Positions 33,488 to 42,035 are shown, counted from the first letter of the stretch. The stretch: DNA of 64,000 bases from Bacillota bacterium (GCA_023421735.1 JAEZSP010000070.1:186001-250000); one strand, 5' to 3'. A program made the numbers and translations. The notes: a model not told the origin generated them from the letters alone.

Positions 33488-33987
33488 CGCGCGCGCATGC
33501 CTTTTCACAAATTTCATCTGAAAGATTGGCGCAAGGGAGCTTCTTGCTCATCCAGATATCGTCCTGCCTGTATCCGTTTTTTCGTAGACAGGCCGCCCCG
33601 GCTTTGACGCACCCAGCCACAGCAGCCGAACGCCCCACAGCGCCGCCTCCGCCTCCCAAAGAGCAAGGATACTCGTAGCGAGGCCCCTGCCGCGCAATTC
33701 CGGCTCAGTAAACATATTGGTGACATAGCCGATTTTTCCGCTCTTGTTTGTAAACGTGGGCGGATACGCATAAAAGCCATTGCACCGGTCGCAACGATCC
33801 GTCCATCCAGATCGCCCACGACCTGATCGATGTCACCCGCGGCAAAAATCGCGCGAAAAAATACCATCCAAGCCTGGTCAATGTCTACAGAAAGCGCGAT
33901 GCCCTCGTGAACCAGCTGGTTTTTTCGGCGCGCACATAGCACGGGGATGTCGTCCGGCGTCGCTTCCCGCATGAAATCCCGGGCCAT
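33462..33987 (-). pseudogene. GNAT acetyltransferase, two frameshifts
   Basis: The start ATG (33987) directly follows the stop of the RibF-like gene. Frame 1 gives MARDFMREATPDDIPVLCAR and on to VATGAMAFM. The GNAT core then continues in frame 2 (GKIGYVTNMFTEPELRGRGL), and the end is in frame 3 (KNGYRQDDIWMSKKL). Frame changes map to a TTTT run near 33774 and an AAAAAA run near 33590; one extra base in each would restore an intact ~165-residue enzyme. Both sites are homopolymers, so assembly error is as likely as true decay. If intact, it is an ordinary GNAT of unknown substrate. Confidence 0.75.
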
Positions 33988-34554
33988 TCATTTGGTTTCT
34001 CCCGTCCTTCCCAAGAGGCGCGCGGCGCGTTCCGCCTGTCCGCTCGTCAGCAAACGGCGGATGAGCGTCGAGGAAACCACGTCTCCGCCCCGCTTGACGC
34101 TCTTGACGACGACAGGCTCGTAGCCAAGCGCCGACGCGCGTTCACGGATCATCCGCGAGGTGCCAAGGCCCAGGCGCCCAAATGTGTAGTTCTCTCCCAC
34201 CACGACGGCGCGCGCGCGCGTCGCGGAAACGAGATTTTCGAGGTACTCTTCCGCATCGATGTTCATGAGCGCTTTCGTAAACGGCTTGACAAGCGCCCAA
34301 TCCGCGCCGAGCGCCGAGAATGCCGCGAGCCGCTCTTCAACCGTCATCAGCATTTCCGGTGCGGCATCGGGACGAATCACGCGCATGGGATGCTGGTCGA
34401 ACGTGCAAACCATGGCGTCCAGCTTTTTCTCGTGTGCAAGGGAAACCGCGCGGCGAATCAGCGCGCGATGCCCAAGGTGCACCCCGTCGAACATACCGAG
34501 GGCGAGCACCGTCCCAACACCCGTATAGTTTTTTTCATCTGTAATAACCTTCAT
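33988..34554 (-). CDS. FAD synthetase domain protein (RibF lacking riboflavin kinase)
   Basis: 188 aa from the ATG at 34554. The whole protein is an FMN adenylyltransferase domain: LALGMFDGVHLGHRALIRRA (the H-x-G-H nucleotidyltransferase motif), VCTFDQHPMRVI, VVGENYTFGRLGLG and VVSSTLIRRLLTSGQAERAA. Bifunctional RibF is about 310 aa, with the kinase domain starting right after this ARxLLGRxY segment; here translation stops at LLGRTGETK. So FAD synthesis may be kept while riboflavin phosphorylation must come from elsewhere. Position upstream of rpsO-pnp is the usual one for ribF. Confidence 0.85.
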   Translation of the reverse strand: MKVITDEKNYTGVGTVLALGMFDGVHLGHRALIRRAVSLAHEKKLDAMVCTFDQHPMRVIRPDAAPEMLMTVEERLAAFSALGADWALVKPFTKALMNIDAEEYLENLVSATRARAVVVGENYTFGRLGLGTSRMIRERASALGYEPVVVKSVKRGGDVVSSTLIRRLLTSGQAERAARLLGRTGETK

Positions 34555-34594
34555 ATGAACCCCTGCAGGCGCCGCGTTTTCCGGCGTCCCTCTG

Positions 34595-35263
34595 TCAATT
34601 TCTTTTCTGGGAAAACTGACCAACGATCCAGTCGATTCCCCGTGCCAAGCGCGCATCCGTCTCGGCAAAGTGATTCCCCGCCTCGAGAACGAACGTCACG
34701 TCGTCGCCTGCCGCACGCAGGATGTCCGTCGCAGCGCGTATGCTGTCCTCGATGGTCGAGAACCAGGGATTGCGCGTTCTCTTTTCCAAATCGCCCACCG
34801 AAAAGTAGACGTCCGGATGCGCAACCCGCGTCGCGTTCTTTTGCATAAACGCGACAAAGTCCTTGAACCACAAGGAGCCGGAAACCACCGCCGCAGCGCC
34901 GAACAGGTTCGTGCGGTACAGCGCATACAGCGAGAAAAGCCCTGCCAGTGAATACCCGGCAAGCGCACGCCGCGTGATATGCAGCCCCGCTTCCGCTTCA
35001 AATGCCGGAATGCGGTCCACCAGTCGCGCGAGATATGCGTCCGCGCCGCCGCCGAAGTCCTCTCCGCCCTTCACGCAGCGCGGCGCCTTCCACGGGGTCA
35101 AATCGCGGTTCCAATCCCAATCCCCGCCGACGGAGACGAACGCCACGTCTTTGCGCAGCATGGCGGCGTATGTCTCCTGTGCGCCCGCCCCATCCGCCAT
35201 GAGATACACGGCGCACGCGGCATTCCGTTCGCCCAGCAGCGTCAGCATCACGTCGCTATGCAT
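34595..35263 (-). CDS. Alpha/beta-hydrolase esterase (Fes/IroE-like fold)
   Basis: 222 aa from the ATG at 35263, which overlaps the stop of the MgtC gene by eight bases; an in-frame TTG at 35281 is possible. The nucleophile elbow RALAGYSLAGLFSLYALY and the C-terminal His in EAGNHFAETDARLARGI fit serine esterases of the putative-esterase (D) group. No signal peptide. Substrate unknown. Confidence 0.78.
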   Translation of the reverse strand: MHSDVMLTLLGERNAACAVYLMADGAGAQETYAAMLRKDVAFVSVGGDWDWNRDLTPWKAPRCVKGGEDFGGGADAYLARLVDRIPAFEAEAGLHITRRALAGYSLAGLFSLYALYRTNLFGAAAVVSGSLWFKDFVAFMQKNATRVAHPDVYFSVGDLEKRTRNPWFSTIEDSIRAATDILRAAGDDVTFVLEAGNHFAETDARLARGIDWIVGQFSQKRN

Positions 35264-35933
35264 GGGTCGTGCGGATGCCAAGCACGTTTACATACTCGGA
35301 GAGGTCGTTGACGATGTCCGTGTAGCTCACCTCATGGGGCAGATGCAGCGTGTAGGTGTTCGTATAGACGTTCTGATTATCCTGCGCCTCGACATTAAAA
35401 TCGAGATCGAGCGTCTTAATGCCCCGCTCGTCAAAGTACGCGTTGATAAAGTCGATGGTCTCCACGCGATGGATGAACTGAATCTCGATCTTTTTGACCG
35501 CGTTGACGTGTACAATCTTCTGCATCATCATGAGAACCCCCAGAACCAACGCGCCGCCGACCAACGCCATGAAGTAATAGCCATAGCCAACTGCGATCCC
35601 CAGACATGCGGCATTCCACAAAGACGCGGCGGTCGTTAAACCCTCGACCTTCTTGTTGGTCATAAAGATCGTTCCGGCGCCCAGGAAACCGACGCCTGTT
35701 ATGACCTGCGCCGCAAGGCGACCAAAATTGTAGGTGACCGTCATACCGTCCCCCGATGACCCGGCGGACGCCGCGAATATGCATTCCATCAGCGATACCG
35801 TACAGGCACCCATACACACGAGAACATGTGTCCGCATGCCGGCCGGCCGGTTTTTGTATTCACGTTCGATGCCGATTGCGAGCCCAACGCCGATCGAGAT
35901 CGAGATCCGCAATAACACCACATACCATTCCAT
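35256..35933 (-). CDS. MgtC/SapB family membrane protein
   Basis: 225 aa from the ATG at 35933 (AAGG seven bases upstream). The MgtC N-terminal membrane domain is clear: GLAIGIEREYKNRPAGMRTH, then GFLGAGTIFMTNKKVEGLTT and AASLWNAACLGIAVGYGYY. A soluble C-terminal ACT-like tail of about 80 residues follows. MgtC proteins support growth at low Mg2+ and modulate ATP synthase in pathogens; the role in commensals is not settled. Confidence 0.9.
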   Translation of the reverse strand: MEWYVVLLRISISIGVGLAIGIEREYKNRPAGMRTHVLVCMGACTVSLMECIFAASAGSSGDGMTVTYNFGRLAAQVITGVGFLGAGTIFMTNKKVEGLTTAASLWNAACLGIAVGYGYYFMALVGGALVLGVLMMMQKIVHVNAVKKIEIQFIHRVETIDFINAYFDERGIKTLDLDFNVEAQDNQNVYTNTYTLHLPHEVSYTDIVNDLSEYVNVLGIRTTHA

Positions 35934-35984
35934 GAAAGCACCTTCTACATTCATTCAACCATTCTGCAATAAACGAAACAGGCG

Positions 35985-36003
35985 CAGCCCGACAACCGGG
36001 CTG
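35985..36003 (-). terminator. Weak terminator after GH127
   Basis: Stem CAGCCCG-GTTGT-CGGGCTG followed on the minus strand by CGCCTGTTTCGTTT. The T-tract is broken, so confidence is limited. Confidence 0.45.
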
Positions 36004-36028
36004 GCCCTCTCGCATAAAAAAACTTTCG

Positions 36029-37981
36029 TTAATCCGCCTTTTGCTTGACAACGCCCATGGGGAACTGGGCAATCCGAAGCGCCGTCGCGCCGTATGGCAC
36101 GAGCTTGACCGTTCGGATATCATCCTCGGTCACACCGGGCATGATGGGCACATTGGCACAGCTGGCACCGTCCATCGGCCAGATAATCTTCGCGGCCTTC
36201 GCAAGCACGTGAACCGCAGGTTCTCCCTTCCCGAATGCATGTGCCTTCTCCGGTTCCATGACGCCCTTTTTCGGCTCATCCGCCATGATCGCAAAGCCCC
36301 AGTCGTCATCCGTCGTGACTTTCCAGTCGGGGAATTCACCCTCCGTCAGCTTTTCCCAATACTCTTCCGGCTGCAACGCCATGAGAAGCGGCCCATACTC
36401 CACCGTCACCGACTGATGGTGCCAGTGTTTCTTCACGCGCGGCTGTGTAGGCAATTCGAGCCGGAGCCGATCGCCCGTTCTCCACTTTCTGCGGATGCAC
36501 GCCGTCTCGCCCGCACGCACCTGCATAATTTCGCCGTCCGGCAAAAAGATCATCGGCTGCGAAACCCAGAAGGGAATGCGCAGATACAGCGGAAACTCGA
36601 CCGGATGCTTGACGGATACCTCGATCTCCACGTCCTGCGAGAACGGATAATTCCCGGAGACCGTCAACTTTGAAAGAACCCCCTGCAAGCGCGCCTTGAT
36701 GCTGCACGGCGCATAGCTCACCGCCGAGAGTCCGCCGTCGTTCGTCGCGTACCAAAGGGAATTGACAAACTTGGGCCAGCCCTGATGATAGTTCGCGGTG
36801 CAACAGCCAAAGTTTGGTGAGAAGCCGAACAGATTCGAATCCTCGCCGTTGTTGTACCAATTCCGCCTGTCAGGCGAAACCTTGATCTGGTTTGCCTGCT
36901 GATCATACTGATGCGCGGTCATGTCCGCGTTAAACGCGGCAGGAAGCGCGTTGTAAGCGAGCTTTTCCAATATATCCGGAAGATCATCCCCGAAATTACC
37001 CGCGCCGATCAGCGTCTCGAGCGTGTACATCAGCTCTACCACCGCACACAGTTCCGTCCCCTGTGTGGGGCTTGAGCCGTTCAGGTGTTCATCGCCGGTA
37101 AACATGCCATATCCAACGCCGTGGTATTTCATCAACTTCGGCCAACCGAAATTGAAGCCGCCCTGCTCCTTGAATCCCGAGCGGAACATGTTGATGATGC
37201 CCGGCGTCTTTAAGCCCATCGCCACATTCACGACATGCGACAGGTGATACTGCGTGCGGAAGTAGGGCCTTTGCTCGCCCTCGAGTTTTTCTTCCTTCTC
37301 CTCGTCCAGCGCCTCCGAAAGCCGCTCCCAGCGCAGGGACCTGCTCATCGGCTGCGTAATCGGAAAGGTGTGGAAAAAATTCGGCCAATCCAGCGTCTGT
37401 GCGCGCAGACGCTTGCACAGTTCGAGCAAATAACTCTGACCCGTGAGGTTATAAAACCACAGCGCCATGTGCATATTCTCGCCGCCGCGCGCCACCGCCC
37501 AACCACACAGCGGATGCTTGGTCAGATTGAAATATTGATAGCGGAAAAATTTGTCCATGAGCACCAGAACGCGCTTATCGCTCGTCGCGGTAAAATACTG
37601 TTTGAGCGCCTTGAGCGCGATCATCAGCGGCCAGTAATCGTCGTTTCCCTCCGGCCCGAACCAGCCGTCCTCGCGCTGTGACGCGAGAATCCACTCGATA
37701 TAGCGCATCGCGAGCGCCTTGAGTTTCTCATCGTCAAGCGCCCAGGCGAGGGGAATCAGGCCGTCAAGATAGTACGGCGCACGTTCCCAGGAATCGCCCG
37801 CTCCGCCCAGCCAGCCGCAGCGATCGCCCACGTCCTCCCAAACATCATGAAGCCGCCCGGTCAGGCCGTCCGCCTGCGTGCGCAGCTGCTCCAGGAGCCA
37901 GCCTTCGGGCTTGATCGACCCGAGCGGGAGCTCCGCGAGCGTGTTGGGCGTCAATGGCGTGCGGTTGAAAAGCGGCTTCAT
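36029..37981 (-). CDS. GH127 family glycoside hydrolase (beta-L-arabinofuranosidase type)
   Basis: 650 aa from the ATG at 37981, one base after the stop of the methyltransferase gene. The DUF1680/GH127 core is recognised by an alpha/alpha barrel with GWFGPEGNDDYWPLMIALKA, by TQGTELCAVVELMYTLE (Glu and Cys of the zinc site, about residue 307) and by FGCCTANYHQGWPKF (adjacent Cys pair including the nucleophile, about 395). Such enzymes remove beta-L-arabinofuranose from plant glycoproteins or arabinans. No signal peptide, so it would act on imported oligosaccharides. Confidence 0.9.
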   Translation of the reverse strand: MKPLFNRTPLTPNTLAELPLGSIKPEGWLLEQLRTQADGLTGRLHDVWEDVGDRCGWLGGAGDSWERAPYYLDGLIPLAWALDDEKLKALAMRYIEWILASQREDGWFGPEGNDDYWPLMIALKALKQYFTATSDKRVLVLMDKFFRYQYFNLTKHPLCGWAVARGGENMHMALWFYNLTGQSYLLELCKRLRAQTLDWPNFFHTFPITQPMSRSLRWERLSEALDEEKEEKLEGEQRPYFRTQYHLSHVVNVAMGLKTPGIINMFRSGFKEQGGFNFGWPKLMKYHGVGYGMFTGDEHLNGSSPTQGTELCAVVELMYTLETLIGAGNFGDDLPDILEKLAYNALPAAFNADMTAHQYDQQANQIKVSPDRRNWYNNGEDSNLFGFSPNFGCCTANYHQGWPKFVNSLWYATNDGGLSAVSYAPCSIKARLQGVLSKLTVSGNYPFSQDVEIEVSVKHPVEFPLYLRIPFWVSQPMIFLPDGEIMQVRAGETACIRRKWRTGDRLRLELPTQPRVKKHWHHQSVTVEYGPLLMALQPEEYWEKLTEGEFPDWKVTTDDDWGFAIMADEPKKGVMEPEKAHAFGKGEPAVHVLAKAAKIIWPMDGASCANVPIMPGVTEDDIRTVKLVPYGATALRIAQFPMGVVKQKAD

Positions 37982-37982
37982 T

Positions 37983-39125
37983 CTATACACCTCGTCTGCG
38001 CGGCGCTGCCGCGTCGAAAATGTGGTACTCGCATTCGATTCGTCCGTTGTAGTACCTGCGTCGGCGGTTCGCCCGCCGTCCATATTCACGTTCAAAGCCC
38101 ATATCGGCAGAAAACGCGCACAATGCCCAGCCCGGATGCCTGTCTTGCAGCGCACCAAGCTGACGCGCAACGGCATGCGCTGCGCGCACATTGTCGAGCC
38201 GCTCGCCATAGGGCGGATTTGCGACAAACACGCCCGGTTCGCCTTTGCGGTTCACATCGCGCAGATCCTTGACTTCAAGCTCAATCCGCCCGTTCAAACC
38301 CGCTTGCCGCACATGTCGTCCGGCAAGTTCGATGGCCTCCGGGTCGATGTCCGAGCCCGCGACCAGAAGGGGGCGGTCGTAATTTTTATCGTAGCGCGAC
38401 TTTGCCGCGCGCCGAATTTCCTCACATGCGTCCTGATCCACCGCCGCCCAGTTCTCCATGGCAAATTTGCGCAGGAGCCCCGGCGCACGTCCGAGCGCGA
38501 TGAACGCGGCCTCGATCAGCAGCGTGCCCGTGCCGCAGCAGGGATCGTAAAACGGCATCTTGGGATGCCATCCGCTCTGGAGAACGAGCGCCGCGGCAAG
38601 CGTTTCCCGCAGGGGCGCTTCGCCGTTCCACGTGCGGTAGCCTCGCTTCGAGAGCGCTTCGCCCGAGGAATCAACCGCGATTGTCACCTCGTCCGCGCGG
38701 ATCGTGACGTCGATTTGATACGTCGCGCCCGTTTCCGCAAACCACTCCTCGTGATAAGCACCCTTCAGCCGTTCGACCATCGCACGCTTCGTGATTTTTT
38801 GAACGTCCGACGGACTCATGAGCTGACTCTTCACGCACTTTGCGCGTATGGGAAACGCAGCGTCTCGGGGAAGCAGTTTCTCCCATTCGATGGCCTTGAT
38901 GCCCTGAAACAGCTCCTCAAAGCTCTTCGCGGGAAAGCGACCCATCACGAGCAGAATGCGATCCGCCGTCCTGAGCCAAAGATTCGCCGTAAACGCGTCC
39001 CGAAAGTCGCCTTCAAATTCCGCGCCGCCCGCGTCCATGACGTGCGCGTCCTTCATCCCAAGGTATTTGAGATCCCGACTCACCATGCCTTCGAGTCCAA
39101 GCGCCGCTGATGCGATCCACTTCAC
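37983..39125 (-). CDS. THUMP-domain class I RNA methyltransferase (RlmL/YpsC-like)
   Basis: 380 aa. N-terminal THUMP-type RNA-binding region (about 1-160), then a Rossmann methyltransferase domain with FYDPCCGTGTLLIEAAFIAL (SAM motif I) and VFVANPPYGERLDN (NPPY catalytic motif for N2-guanine or N6-adenine). The family methylates 23S rRNA (RlmL-type G2445 in E. coli; YpsC in Bacillus). It overlaps the sigma factor gene by four bases. Confidence 0.92.
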   Translation of the reverse strand: MKWIASAALGLEGMVSRDLKYLGMKDAHVMDAGGAEFEGDFRDAFTANLWLRTADRILLVMGRFPAKSFEELFQGIKAIEWEKLLPRDAAFPIRAKCVKSQLMSPSDVQKITKRAMVERLKGAYHEEWFAETGATYQIDVTIRADEVTIAVDSSGEALSKRGYRTWNGEAPLRETLAAALVLQSGWHPKMPFYDPCCGTGTLLIEAAFIALGRAPGLLRKFAMENWAAVDQDACEEIRRAAKSRYDKNYDRPLLVAGSDIDPEAIELAGRHVRQAGLNGRIELEVKDLRDVNRKGEPGVFVANPPYGERLDNVRAAHAVARQLGALQDRHPGWALCAFSADMGFEREYGRRANRRRRYYNGRIECEYHIFDAAAPRRRGV

Positions 39126-39889
39126 GGGTTTTCCTCCGCCCTTTCCATGTAGCCGCGCATCGCCTGCAGGGCCCGTCTTTCCGCGCGGGAGACCGACATT
39201 TGGGAAATTCCGAGCCGGCCCGCTATGTCGCGCTGGGAAAGCCCATCATAGAACCTGTATCTGATAATCTCTTTTTGCTGATCGGTCAACCTTTCCATCG
39301 CCCGCCGGAGGAGATCCTGCCGTTCAAAATCGGTATACCCCTTTTCCTCAAACCCAAGATACGCGGAAAGCGGCGTTTCGCTCTCATCGGTCTCGGGTGT
39401 GGAATCCAGGGAAGCAGGTCTGGTCGCACCGCGCAGATCAAGGCCCTCGAGCACCGTCTCAACAGATACGCCCATATGATCCGCGAGTTCGTCCGGCGTC
39501 GGCTGGCGAAACAGCTCCTGTGAGAGCTCCGCGATGGCCTTTTCAATGGACTTGATCAACTCGCTCGAATTGCGCGGCAACCGGATGACGCGCGAACGAT
39601 CGCGGAAGTAATTTTTCACTTCGCCAATCATCGTGGGGGTCACAAAGCTCGCAAATTTGACGCCGCGATCGGGATCATACCGTCCTACGGCCTTGAACAG
39701 CGCGAGCGATGCGACTTGATACAGGTCGTCATAATCGACCCCGCGCCCGGAAAAGCGCGCAGCAACCATGGCGGCAATATTCAGATGCATCTCAACGATC
39801 CTGTCCCGCAGGGCGGGGTCGCCCGTCGCCGCAAATTCCGTTAAAAGCGGCTCGGGATCCGTTACGGAACGTCGCGCAGTTTCACACAT
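39122..39889 (-). CDS. RNA polymerase sigma factor, SigB/SigF/SigG subfamily
   Basis: 255 aa. Region 2 (YDDLYQVASLALFKAVGRYD then GVKFASFVTPTMIGEVKNYF), region 3 (FRQPTPDELADHMGVSVETV) and region 4 (LTDQQKEIIRYRFYDGLSQR, DIAGRLGISQMSVSRAERRA) match the SigB/F/G group. It begins 10 bp after an RsbW-like gene. Whether it serves general stress (SigB) or sporulation (SigF) cannot be decided; no other sporulation-specific gene is obvious in the window. Region 4.2 RLGISQMSVSRAERRAL is well conserved. Confidence 0.92.
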   Translation of the reverse strand: MCETARRSVTDPEPLLTEFAATGDPALRDRIVEMHLNIAAMVAARFSGRGVDYDDLYQVASLALFKAVGRYDPDRGVKFASFVTPTMIGEVKNYFRDRSRVIRLPRNSSELIKSIEKAIAELSQELFRQPTPDELADHMGVSVETVLEGLDLRGATRPASLDSTPETDESETPLSAYLGFEEKGYTDFERQDLLRRAMERLTDQQKEIIRYRFYDGLSQRDIAGRLGISQMSVSRAERRALQAMRGYMERAEENP

Positions 39890-39899
39890 GTATCCTCCA

Positions 39900-40298
39900 T
39901 CAACGCGGCAGTTGTGCCACGAGTCGGATCGAATGAACGACCCCGTCTACGGCCACGATCTCGGCTTCGTCCACAAGAGACGCGAGGATGCACTGCGCAA
40001 CCTCCAGCTCGGTCTCGTCAACCGCGATCCCCGTGCGACAATCATCCGCGCACGCGCATGTAAACTCCATGCGGCATTTTCCCAATTTGAATTTCAGCAC
40101 CACGCGCCCCGGCGACGCGACTTGTGCCATCATCAGTCCGAGTGATTCCTCGACGGCCATTTTCAGATCGTCGAGTGCATCGACAGTTAATCCCGCCCGC
40201 GCAAGCGCACCCGAAGCGGTCAGCCGGGCAACGAGCATCATGTCCCGATCGGCCGGCAAGGACATGTCGATGTATCGATCAAGATCCTCTTCGCGCAT
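39900..40298 (-). CDS. RsbW/SpoIIAB-like anti-sigma factor with degenerate ATP site
   Basis: 132 aa from the ATG at 40298. The N-terminal half aligns with RsbW (IDMSLPADRDMMLVARLTAS, then DALDDLKMAVEESLGLMMAQ). The N-box normally reads DLK.AVSEACTNAV; here the Asn is replaced (EESLGL). The G1 box (DxGxG) reads DDCRTG, and the G2 glycine loop (GGLGL) is missing (EVAQCILASLVDE). So ATP binding and serine-kinase activity are doubtful, while sigma binding may remain. No RsbV/SpoIIAA gene is adjacent. Confidence 0.8.
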   Translation of the reverse strand: MREEDLDRYIDMSLPADRDMMLVARLTASGALARAGLTVDALDDLKMAVEESLGLMMAQVASPGRVVLKFKLGKCRMEFTCACADDCRTGIAVDETELEVAQCILASLVDEAEIVAVDGVVHSIRLVAQLPR

Positions 40299-40331
40299 CA
40301 AATCATCCTTCCACCCATACATCCTCGTTAC

Positions 40332-40360
40332 ATTATAAATGAAAAGCCGTCCCGGGGCAA
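40332..40360 (-). promoter_or_regulatory. Promoter of rsbW-like/sigma operon
   Basis: TTGCCC (40360-40355), 17-bp spacer, TATAAT (40337-40332) on the minus strand: a housekeeping-type promoter, not the GTTT/GGGTA form expected for SigB autoregulation. Confidence 0.65.
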
Positions 40361-40422
40361 GTGCATCTTGGTAAAAACCGCACATTCCGAGCTGTTTCCA
40401 TCCAATCGACGTCCCAAACGAC

Positions 40423-40455
40423 AAAAAACCGGGGAGGCGATCGCCTCCCCGGTTT
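40423..40455 (-). terminator. Terminator of hpf
   Basis: A perfect 30-bp palindrome (AAACCGGGGAGGCGA and complement, 40426-40455), with the T-run at 40428-40423 on the minus strand. Confidence 0.92.
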
Positions 40456-40463
40456 ACAAGCCG

Positions 40464-40991
40464 TTATTCCGGCTGCAAAAGTCCGTAATTCCCATCCTTT
40501 CTGCGATAGAGCACACACATGGTGTCCGTCTCTTCGTTAAGAAACAGAAAGAAAACGTGATCCAAAAGTTCCATCTGCGCAATTGCATCGTCCACGTGCA
40601 TGGGCTTGACTGGGAATCTTTTCGTGCGCACGATGTTGTACTGTGCCGCCTCTTCCTCGATGGACGTATCGCCCTCCGGCGCCATGTCGATCTTGACGTG
40701 CAGCTTCTTTTCGAGCTTGGTATGATGTTTGCGGATCTGCCGGCTCAGCTTGTCCACAGCACCATCGATCGACGTGAACATATCGCCCGTGACTTCCTCC
40801 GCGCGCAGAATCAAACCACCCACGCTGATCGTAATTTCGAGGATGTTGCGCGCGCCACGCTCCTGGGAAAAACGGACATACGCCTCGGCGTCCTCCTGGA
40901 AATACTTATCGAGTTTCGACAGTTTTTTTTCTAATCTCTCCTTGAGTCCGTCGGTGACTTCAAAGCCCTTTCCCGTTATAATAAGCTTCAT
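40464..40991 (-). CDS. hpf: Ribosome hibernation promoting factor, long form
   Basis: 175 aa. N-terminal S30AE domain (KLIITGKGFEVTDGLKERLE, RNILEITISVGG) and the C-terminal dimerisation domain of long HPF (VRTKRFPVKPMHVDDAIAQM then LDHVFFLFLNEETDTMCVLY). It dimerises 70S ribosomes into inactive 100S particles in stationary phase. Its own promoter looks SigH-type. Confidence 0.96.
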   Translation of the reverse strand: MKLIITGKGFEVTDGLKERLEKKLSKLDKYFQEDAEAYVRFSQERGARNILEITISVGGLILRAEEVTGDMFTSIDGAVDKLSRQIRKHHTKLEKKLHVKIDMAPEGDTSIEEEAAQYNIVRTKRFPVKPMHVDDAIAQMELLDHVFFLFLNEETDTMCVLYRRKDGNYGLLQPE

Positions 40992-41052
40992 CGATCATCG
41001 CTCCTTTTCTGTAAATCGGGTGAAGGGATTCCCCTTAACCTTAATTTAGTAT

Positions 41053-41079
41053 ATTCCATATGGGTTTCGGATTTCCTGC
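41053..41079 (-). promoter_or_regulatory. SigH-type promoter of hpf
   Basis: On the minus strand GCAGGAAAT (41079-41071), 11-bp spacer, ATGGAAT (41059-41053). This fits the B. subtilis SigH consensus RnAGGAwWW-N11-12-RnnGAAT at every position. In B. subtilis hpf (yvyD) is under SigH and SigB. A TATACT also overlaps, but without a -35 at proper spacing. Confidence 0.6.
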
Positions 41080-41157
41080 AAGTTCTGGTTTTTTTCAGTG
41101 AATAAAGAAAAAACACTGCATCTTCGAATATATATATCCCCGAGGGAGGTGATAGAT

Positions 41158-41949
41158 ATGGATGCATTCCTGGGTGCGCCGGAGCGAACGATTTCGCGGC
41201 TCCGCCTTCAGGATATTACGCCCAATCCGCATCAACCCCGACGACTCTTCTCCGAAGAATCGCTTGATTCGCTCGCGCAGTCCATCGGCGAGCACGGCCT
41301 CATCTCCCCCCTGATCGTTCGGCGCATCGACGTGGGCCGGTACGAGCTCGTCGCGGGCGAACGGCGGTTTCGTGCGCTTGAGCGCCTCGGAAAGACGCAC
41401 GCGGACGCCATCATCATCACCGCTTACGACGCAGACAGCGCCGTGCTCGCACTCGTTGAGAACATCCAGCGCGAGGAGCTTCACTTTCTCGATGAGGCGG
41501 AAGCATGCCGCGCGATCCTCGAAAACCACCACATTACACAGGAAGAACTCGCCCGTACGCTCGGAAAAAGTCCGTCCGCGCTCGCCAACCGTCTGCGGTT
41601 GATCCGCCTTCCCCCGCCCGTGAAGGACATGATCGTCAAAGAGGCGCTTACCGAGCGCCATGCCCGCGCGCTTTTGAAGGTCGAAGATACGCGAACACAG
41701 TTAAAGCTCATCGATGAAACGGTCGTCAGGCATCTCACCGTGCGTCAGCTCGAGGCCCGCATCGAAGCGATTGCCAAAGAGCCGCCCAAGCGAAAAATCA
41801 AGCGCTACTTTCGCGATGATCGGCTCTACGTCAATGCCATCATCGATACCGTGAAAAAGATCAACACGCTCGGTGCGCATGCTTCCAGTCACGTCCGGGA
41901 AACGGAGAACGGAACTGAGATTACAATTATTATAAACCATAAGTCCTGA
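41158..41949 (+). CDS. ParB/Spo0J family DNA-binding protein (Noc-like)
   Basis: 263 aa from the ATG at 41158 with GGGAGGTGA at 41144-41152; an upstream in-frame start is less likely. ParB CTPase motifs: NPHQPRRLFSEESLDSLAQS, VAGERRFRALERLG (about residue 65) and NIQREELHFLDEAEAC. The helix-turn-helix reads TLGKSPSALANRLRLIRLPP. It stands alone, with no parA or gidA, and has a short N-terminus before the CTPase domain; a nucleoid-occlusion (Noc) or Spo0J role is possible. The C-terminal part is the dimerisation domain. Confidence 0.9.
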   Translation: MDAFLGAPERTISRLRLQDITPNPHQPRRLFSEESLDSLAQSIGEHGLISPLIVRRIDVGRYELVAGERRFRALERLGKTHADAIIITAYDADSAVLALVENIQREELHFLDEAEACRAILENHHITQEELARTLGKSPSALANRLRLIRLPPPVKDMIVKEALTERHARALLKVEDTRTQLKLIDETVVRHLTVRQLEARIEAIAKEPPKRKIKRYFRDDRLYVNAIIDTVKKINTLGAHASSHVRETENGTEITIIINHKS

Positions 41950-42035
41950 AAAGAAACCCAATGCATGCCGTGCTTCCTCGTGGGGCGGGTGGGCGCAGTC
42001 TCGGGCCTTCCACCGCAACGGCCTCAAAACGCAAC

